Source: Rhodospirillaceae bacterium
GTDB taxonomy: Bacteria > Pseudomonadota > Alphaproteobacteria > Rhodospirillales > Rhodospirillaceae
Direction of reading: 5' to 3'
NCBI GenBank assembly: GCA_018666155.1
Contig: JABJAH010000061.1
Span: forward strand, 1 to 64,000
Length of the DNA: 64,000 nt
Made by a program: the position numbers and the translations under genes. Position 1 is the stretch's first letter, and every line of letters begins with the position of its first letter. Below the pieces are notes generated by a model. The model was not told the DNA's origin and made no database searches. It saw nothing but the letters and a program-made list of their open reading frames with translations. Shown here piece after piece: positions 59,692 through 64,000 of the stretch.

Positions 59692-61386
59692 ATGAAGCGC
59701 CAATTTGTTTCTATCGGAGACACGCAACTTCACGTTCGCCGGGCCGGAGAAGGTCCGCCGGTTATTCTCTTGCATCCATCTCCACAGTCCGGCGCGTTCT
59801 CGATCCCGATGGCCACGCGATTGGCTAAGAATTTCACGGCCATCGCCGTCGACACCCCGGGGTACGGTTTGTCCGATGCCCTTCCGGGTGGATACAAGGG
59901 GCCGTCTCTCGACGATTACCTACCGCCCTTGGTCGCATTGCTTGATTCCTTGGGCATTGAAAAGGCGGCTTTCTATGGCAACGCAACCGGTGCTGAAATC
60001 GCCCACATTTTTGCTGCCGCTCATCCCGACCGGGTTGCTGTGTGTATGCTCGATACCGCCGGTGATGTGTCTGATGAATTTGTCGACACCCTAACGGATG
60101 GGTACTTCCCCGATACTACGCCGCGCCGGGACGGTGGCCATTTGCTCACCCATTGGGACATGGTGCGGTCACTGAATCTTTTTGCGCCCTGGCAATTCAC
60201 CAAGAAAGAGTCGCGCTTGCCCGTCGATATGCCGGCGCCCGAGAAAATTCAGGCCAAGCTGCACGACTACCTTCGGGCGGGGGCTCACTACGCTGATGCA
60301 TACAAGCCTGCCTTTTACACCGCGAAGCATCATCTGATCAGTCGGGTCACGGTTCCCGCCACGCTAACGCGCTGGGCTGCCAAACCTGATCTGACGGAAG
60401 TCGACGACCTTATCGCCGCTGGCTTGCCCGATAACTTTACTGTTCTCCACGCCGGTCCGACCATGGATGAGCGCCTTGCGGCCAGCGAGCAGTACTTGAT
60501 CGACCACTACTTGCCTTCGGGTACACCTGCGCCACCGCATCCCGATCAAATCGACGAAGCAGCACCGCGGCTGCAGAAAATGTTTATCGATGTTGATGGC
60601 GGGCAAATCATGGCGCGGGTCTGCACGGCTGGCGCCGGACGGCCTATCCTCGGTCTCCATGACCCGGCCGGCTCTTCCAATCGACTCGCTGGCTTGTTAA
60701 CGCCCTACCTCGGTAAACGACCGGTCATTGCCCTTGATAATCCGGGCAGCGGAGACTCTGATAAAATTCTTTCCGCTGAAGACATTTCAACTGAGTCCTA
60801 TGCCCAGTCTGCTATCGCGGCGCTAGACGCGTTAGGGGTCGACGACGTTGATGTCATCGGCCGCTACTCTGGTGGTCAGGTCGCAATAGAGATGGCGGCT
60901 GCCCGCCCGGGGTTGGTGAAGCATATCGTTCAGGCCGGTGTGCAGATTTTCACCGATGACGAACGCACGGATCTGCTTGCACACTATACGCCGTCCATTG
61001 CCCCACGCTGGGATGGCGGCCACCTTGTGACGGCTTGGGCGATCGTGCGCGACATGGGTCTTTATTGGCCATGGTACAACCGCACAAAAGAAGGTGCGAT
61101 TCAACGGGATGCCAATCTCGATCCTGATTTTCTCGATAGTCGCGTTCAAGACCTTCTTAAAATCGGCGATGCTTATCAGAAGGCTTACGCAGCATCCTTC
61201 ACCTATCCCATGGCGGACAAGCTTGCGGCTTTAGATGTGCCCTGTCTTCTCATCGATTGGCCTGGAGCAGCGTCTTACGATCGACTAGCCATGGCGAAAG
61301 CCGTTGCGCCAAATTGTTCCGTTGCGGATATGCCTGAAGACTTAAGCGCGATTCCATCCCTGCTCGATCCGTTCTTTAAAACGTGA
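59692..61386 (+). CDS. Double alpha/beta-hydrolase-fold protein lacking the Ser nucleophile, copy 1
   Basis: 564 residues from the ATG at 59692 (a GGAG site is close; an ATG two codons into the frame is also possible). It consists of two alpha/beta-hydrolase domains in tandem, residues about 5-285 and 297-564. Each has the N-terminal oxyanion block (LLHPSP; LHDPAGSS), the DTPGYGLSD / DNPGSGDSD strand and the nucleophile elbow, but the elbow reads GNATG (98-102) and GRYSGG (392-397): Ala and Tyr stand where Ser is expected. A shared motif PR(R/W)DGGHL..W occurs at 146 and 440. It is likely a non-canonical hydrolase or a lyase/binding protein. It is followed ten bases later by a paralogue. Confidence 0.8.
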   Translation: MKRQFVSIGDTQLHVRRAGEGPPVILLHPSPQSGAFSIPMATRLAKNFTAIAVDTPGYGLSDALPGGYKGPSLDDYLPPLVALLDSLGIEKAAFYGNATGAEIAHIFAAAHPDRVAVCMLDTAGDVSDEFVDTLTDGYFPDTTPRRDGGHLLTHWDMVRSLNLFAPWQFTKKESRLPVDMPAPEKIQAKLHDYLRAGAHYADAYKPAFYTAKHHLISRVTVPATLTRWAAKPDLTEVDDLIAAGLPDNFTVLHAGPTMDERLAASEQYLIDHYLPSGTPAPPHPDQIDEAAPRLQKMFIDVDGGQIMARVCTAGAGRPILGLHDPAGSSNRLAGLLTPYLGKRPVIALDNPGSGDSDKILSAEDISTESYAQSAIAALDALGVDDVDVIGRYSGGQVAIEMAAARPGLVKHIVQAGVQIFTDDERTDLLAHYTPSIAPRWDGGHLVTAWAIVRDMGLYWPWYNRTKEGAIQRDANLDPDFLDSRVQDLLKIGDAYQKAYAASFTYPMADKLAALDVPCLLIDWPGAASYDRLAMAKAVAPNCSVADMPEDLSAIPSLLDPFFKT

Positions 61387-61396
61387 GGGCGGAGCC

Positions 61397-63076
61397 ATGA
61401 ATATTGAACGACGGTTTCTATCCCTCCCTGACGGCAAGCAAGTTCATTTCCGTATGGCGGGGCGTGGCCCAGCGATGATTCTGATGCATCCGTCGCCCAT
61501 CTCATCGGAAGCACTGCTTCCGGCAATGTCGGTGTTCTCAAAGCAATTTACATGCATTGCATTGGATACGCCGGGCTACGGATTATCAGACGATAGTGTG
61601 ACCGAGAAAGAAGATCTCTGGGGCTATGCCGATGCCGTCGTTCATGTTCTCGATGCCTTCAAATTAGAGTCTGCGGTCATCTACGGTGCGGCGACCGGTG
61701 CGCAGATTGGAACGCAGTTCGCGCGACGTTTTCCAAAACGCACGCGACTATTGATGCTCGATGGAGCGGGGCACTTTACCGACGAAGAACGGGATACATT
61801 CTCAAACGGCTATTTTGTTGATCTGACGCCACGGCGTGATGGCACACATCTGCTCGCTGCCTGGGATTCTAGCCGTCACCTCTCGGTTTTCTTTCCGTGG
61901 ATGTCCAGTCGTCTCGAAGACCGTATTCAGTCCGGCCCAGCCCCAATCAACTCCGTACAAGATCATGTCAACGACATGCTGCGCGCAGGCCCCGACTACC
62001 GCATCGCCTATTGGGAGGCGATGAAAGTAGAGAAACATTCCAACACGGCGCAGGTTGAGGTGCCCACTCTTTTGTCGCTGAACGCCGGTAGCATGATGCG
62101 GCCTCACACAGAGGCGCTCATCGCGATGGGCTTGCCCGACAACTTTACCATCGTGCACAGCACGCCACAGACTCGTTACCAAGCTCTACTCGAGGCCGCC
62201 GCCAACTACACCAACGACCCGGCGTGTCCGCCACCGCCGCCTCAAACCAACACCGAGCCGACCGTTCAGAACGCGATGGTGAATGTCCCCGGAGGACAAC
62301 TGCGCGCGCGACTCTGTTTGGAAGGTGAGGGGCTGCCTCTCGTTGCAATTCACGATCCGGCAGGGTCCAGTCATTTGGTCGAGCCGATTTTTAATCCTTA
62401 CCTCGGTCGTCGCCCGGTGATTGCCTTCGACAACCCCGGCAACGGCGAGTCCGATTCGGTGATCGATACGCTTAACTCTGAAACCTATGCCCAAGTTCTC
62501 AATGCCGCACTTGATGAACTGGGTTTTGATGCTGTGGATGTGCTGGGTCGATATTCGGGCGGGCCAGTCGCTATGGAGATGAGCTTCCAACGGCCCGAAC
62601 GCGTCAAGCATATCGTTCAGGCGGGCGTGTCGTTCTACGAAGGTGAAGAACAAGCCTCGTTGATTGAGAATTACACCCCCTCTGTCGCCCCCCGTTGGGA
62701 TGGCAGCCATTTGATGACGGCCTGGTCGATCATGCGTGACCAAAGTTTGTATTGGCCTTGGTTCAATCAAACCAAAGACGGAATTATTTGGCAGGACGGA
62801 GCGATAGATGTCGCGCTGACGGATCTTCGAACCCGGGAACTACTCAAATGTGGCGACCGCTACCAGGATGCCTACAATGCCATGTGGCGCTATCCCATGC
62901 GCGAAAAGCTGCCCCGGCTCACGGTGCCATGCCTACTTTGTCACCCAACCTGGGAGCCCGTGGGCTACACAACTGCCTTGGCCCAAGCCGTTGATCCGCG
63001 TTGCAAGTCTGCAGAATTGGCGCCTAGCATGGCCGATTGGCACACAGATCTCGACGCCTTTTTCGACACCCCTTGA
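61397..63076 (+). CDS. Double alpha/beta-hydrolase-fold protein lacking the Ser nucleophile, copy 2
   Basis: 559 residues, ATG with GGGCGGAG upstream. Same two-domain build as copy 1: LMHPSPISSEALLPAM, LDTPGYGLSDD, elbow GAATG (97-101) in the first domain; AIHDPAGSSH, FDNPGNGESD, elbow GRYSGG (384-389) in the second. PRRDGTHLLAAW (145) and PRWDGSHLMTAW occur as in copy 1, with PWF/PWM blocks after them. So both paralogues lost the Ser in both domains, and the same substitutions (Ala then Tyr) were kept. A Pro-rich linker (CPPPPPQTN near 277) joins the domains. Function unknown. Confidence 0.8.
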   Translation: MNIERRFLSLPDGKQVHFRMAGRGPAMILMHPSPISSEALLPAMSVFSKQFTCIALDTPGYGLSDDSVTEKEDLWGYADAVVHVLDAFKLESAVIYGAATGAQIGTQFARRFPKRTRLLMLDGAGHFTDEERDTFSNGYFVDLTPRRDGTHLLAAWDSSRHLSVFFPWMSSRLEDRIQSGPAPINSVQDHVNDMLRAGPDYRIAYWEAMKVEKHSNTAQVEVPTLLSLNAGSMMRPHTEALIAMGLPDNFTIVHSTPQTRYQALLEAAANYTNDPACPPPPPQTNTEPTVQNAMVNVPGGQLRARLCLEGEGLPLVAIHDPAGSSHLVEPIFNPYLGRRPVIAFDNPGNGESDSVIDTLNSETYAQVLNAALDELGFDAVDVLGRYSGGPVAMEMSFQRPERVKHIVQAGVSFYEGEEQASLIENYTPSVAPRWDGSHLMTAWSIMRDQSLYWPWFNQTKDGIIWQDGAIDVALTDLRTRELLKCGDRYQDAYNAMWRYPMREKLPRLTVPCLLCHPTWEPVGYTTALAQAVDPRCKSAELAPSMADWHTDLDAFFDTP

Positions 63077-63163
63077 CCTTTGACGCCGTAAACACAAAAT
63101 AGGGCCTGTATCGCGCCAGTTTTGGGCGATGTCGCACCGGTGCCCATGGGGGCCCACAACCAG

Positions 63164-63181
63164 TCTCGCTCGTCGAGGAGA
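63164..63181 (+). promoter_or_regulatory. ROSE-like hairpin upstream of the Hsp20 gene
   Basis: TCTCGCTCGTCGAGGAGA can fold with UCUC/GAGA and CUC/GAG arms, a bulged G and a GUC loop. It contains UCGCU opposite an AGGAG, as in ROSE-type RNA thermometers of alphaproteobacterial small heat-shock genes. The AGGAG is 18 bases before the ATG, further than usual, and a second AGGGG at 63185-63189 is unpaired in this fold. Confidence 0.4.
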
Positions 63182-63198
63182 CATAGGGGTATTTTGGT

Positions 63199-63666
63199 AT
63201 GACACGCATGTCCGTGTTTTCGAGCCCATTGTTGCTCGGTTTTGATCACATCGAGCGCGTGCTCGATCGGGTCAACAAATCATCCGGCGAAGGTTACCCG
63301 CCCTACAACATCGAACAAACTGGCGAGCACGCCTTGCGCATAACGCTGGCCGTCGCTGGTTTTGCCGAAGAGGACTTGTCGGTCACCGTGGAAGACAATC
63401 AATTGGTCATCCGGGGCAGAAACGCGGAAGATGCGACGGAACGTGTATTCCTGCACCGTGGCATTGCCGCCCGACAGTTCAGTCGCAGTTTTGTTTTGGC
63501 CGAAGGCATAGAGGTCCAGAATGCGGGGCTCGATAAAGGCCTGTTGCACATTGAACTTCAGCGCCCGGTGCCTGAGCCCAAAGTTACGGAGATAAAAATT
63601 ACGTCGACGAAGTCGACCAAGCCTAAACCCAAAACGATTGACGTCGACTCGACAAAACTCGAATAG
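63199..63666 (+). CDS. Small heat-shock protein Hsp20
   Basis: 155 residues, IbpA type. Alpha-crystallin domain: YPPYNIEQTGEHALRITLAVAGFAEEDLSVTVEDNQLVIRGRNAEDATERVFLHRGIAARQFSRSFVLAEGIEVQNAGLDKGLLHIELQRPVPE, with the GLDKGLLHIEL strand replacing A-x-x-x-n-G-v-L. The N-terminal MSVFSSPLLLGFDHIERVLDRV is typical of alphaproteobacterial IbpA-like proteins. It holds unfolded proteins at high temperature. DUF1150 follows 25 bases later, the usual order. A heat-responsive leader hairpin is likely (see the separate entry). Confidence 0.93.
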   Translation: MTRMSVFSSPLLLGFDHIERVLDRVNKSSGEGYPPYNIEQTGEHALRITLAVAGFAEEDLSVTVEDNQLVIRGRNAEDATERVFLHRGIAARQFSRSFVLAEGIEVQNAGLDKGLLHIELQRPVPEPKVTEIKITSTKSTKPKPKTIDVDSTKLE

Positions 63667-63691
63667 ACCAAAGCGAAGGAAGGAAACGAAC

Positions 63692-63919
63692 ATGATTAAT
63701 TCGATAGTAGAAAAACCAAACGCTTTGGCATTAACCCAAATCGATTTGGCGGATGTTGGCCTAGATCAAATCGCGTATATCCGCCCGGTTGTCATCGACG
63801 AAAAACCGGCGTGGTCGATTTACAACGCTGCTGGCGAGGCCGTGGGTGCGACCCCAACCCGGGAACAGGCCATGGTCGCTATCTTGCAAAACGACCTAAC
63901 GCTGCACTTCGTCAACTAG
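63692..63919 (+). CDS. DUF1150 family protein
   Basis: 75 residues, ATG with AAGGAAGGAAA upstream. DUF1150 pattern: LADVGLDQIAYIRPVVIDEKPAWSIYNAAGEAVGATPTREQAMVAILQNDL. It is a small protein found behind hsp20 genes in alphaproteobacteria and is thought to belong to the same heat-shock unit; its function is unknown. It is the last complete gene in the window, and nothing further can be supported in 63920-64000. Confidence 0.9.
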   Translation: MINSIVEKPNALALTQIDLADVGLDQIAYIRPVVIDEKPAWSIYNAAGEAVGATPTREQAMVAILQNDLTLHFVN

Positions 63920-64000
63920 CATCTATGCGGCCAACAGAGTTCGCGTTCCATCATCATGCTTAAATTCTTCGCGCGTGCTTGGTATGCTGTGCCTGTGTCC

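Noticed and set aside
63920..64000. Possible partial genes at the right edge (an ATG at 63956 on the plus strand, or a C-terminus ending at 63923 on the minus strand)
   Set aside because: Only about 15 to 26 codons are visible on either strand, with no motif or ribosome site, so the choice cannot be made.
1..64000. Mobile elements, CRISPR arrays, rRNA or tRNA genes
   Set aside because: No transposase, integrase, regularly spaced repeats or RNA gene signature was seen on either strand.

Overview
The window reads as ordinary, gene-dense chromosome from an alphaproteobacterium, probably a free-living Rhodospirillales-like or other marine lineage (inferred from gene content only). The markers are an Irr-type iron regulator with a consensus-like ICE box, an IalB-family secreted protein, an Hsp20 gene followed by DUF1150, a DctPQM TRAP transporter and a HoxN/RcnA-like metal exporter with DUF1007. 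No rRNA, tRNA, CRISPR array, integrase or insertion sequence was seen.

Layout. 1-7 kb: end of a 2'-5' RNA ligase gene, an exported CbiX-like protein with a Met/His repeat, a protein-deglycation pair (fructosamine kinase and LMW phosphatase), a sirtuin overlapping a uracil-DNA-glycosylase-family gene, a small stand-alone class III cyclase, an exported phosphoesterase and PhhB. 7-17.5 kb: a GMC dehydrogenase with its small subunit, an EamA transporter, acetoacetyl-CoA synthetase, a SpoU methyltransferase, IalB with a 26-bp tandem repeat at its 3' end, the folate genes pabB/pabC, a D-2-hydroxyacid dehydrogenase and an SH3 protein. 17.5-20.6 kb: an iron/peroxide module (irr, rubrerythrin, HdrC-like Fe-S protein, DUF3501) with two Irr-box-like palindromes. 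20.9-28.4 kb: MFS transporter, double cold-shock protein, glpK, mobA, a large CNBD/TPR protein, and a MarR regulator whose gene is flanked by a 13-bp repeat.

28.5-42.8 kb looks like an uncharacterised uptake and catabolic region: a maleate-isomerase-fold protein lacking both catalytic cysteines, two DUF1330 proteins, TRAP DctP, RidA, DctQM, a fumarylacetoacetase-family hydrolase, a full Opp-type ABC system, a 2Fe-2S ferredoxin-like protein, and a convergent operon of a second peptide-type binding protein with two NTF2-fold proteins. 42.8-64 kb: patatin-like protein, an RND pump, metal exporter, methyltransferase, prolyl iminopeptidase with an apparent N-terminal frameshift, MscS channel, MFS pump, an orphan ABC ATPase beside a membrane-anchored ferrochelatase-like protein, two tandem double-domain alpha/beta-hydrolase-fold proteins that lack the nucleophilic serine, and the Hsp20/DUF1150 pair.

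The best candidates for undescribed biology are the double-domain pseudo-hydrolase pair (59.7-63.1 kb), the membrane ferrochelatase-like protein (58.1 kb), the 28.5-42.8 kb catabolic region with its altered isomerase, and the CNBD/TPR protein with a MarR box shared with its neighbour. All functions are read from sequence motifs without database searches.
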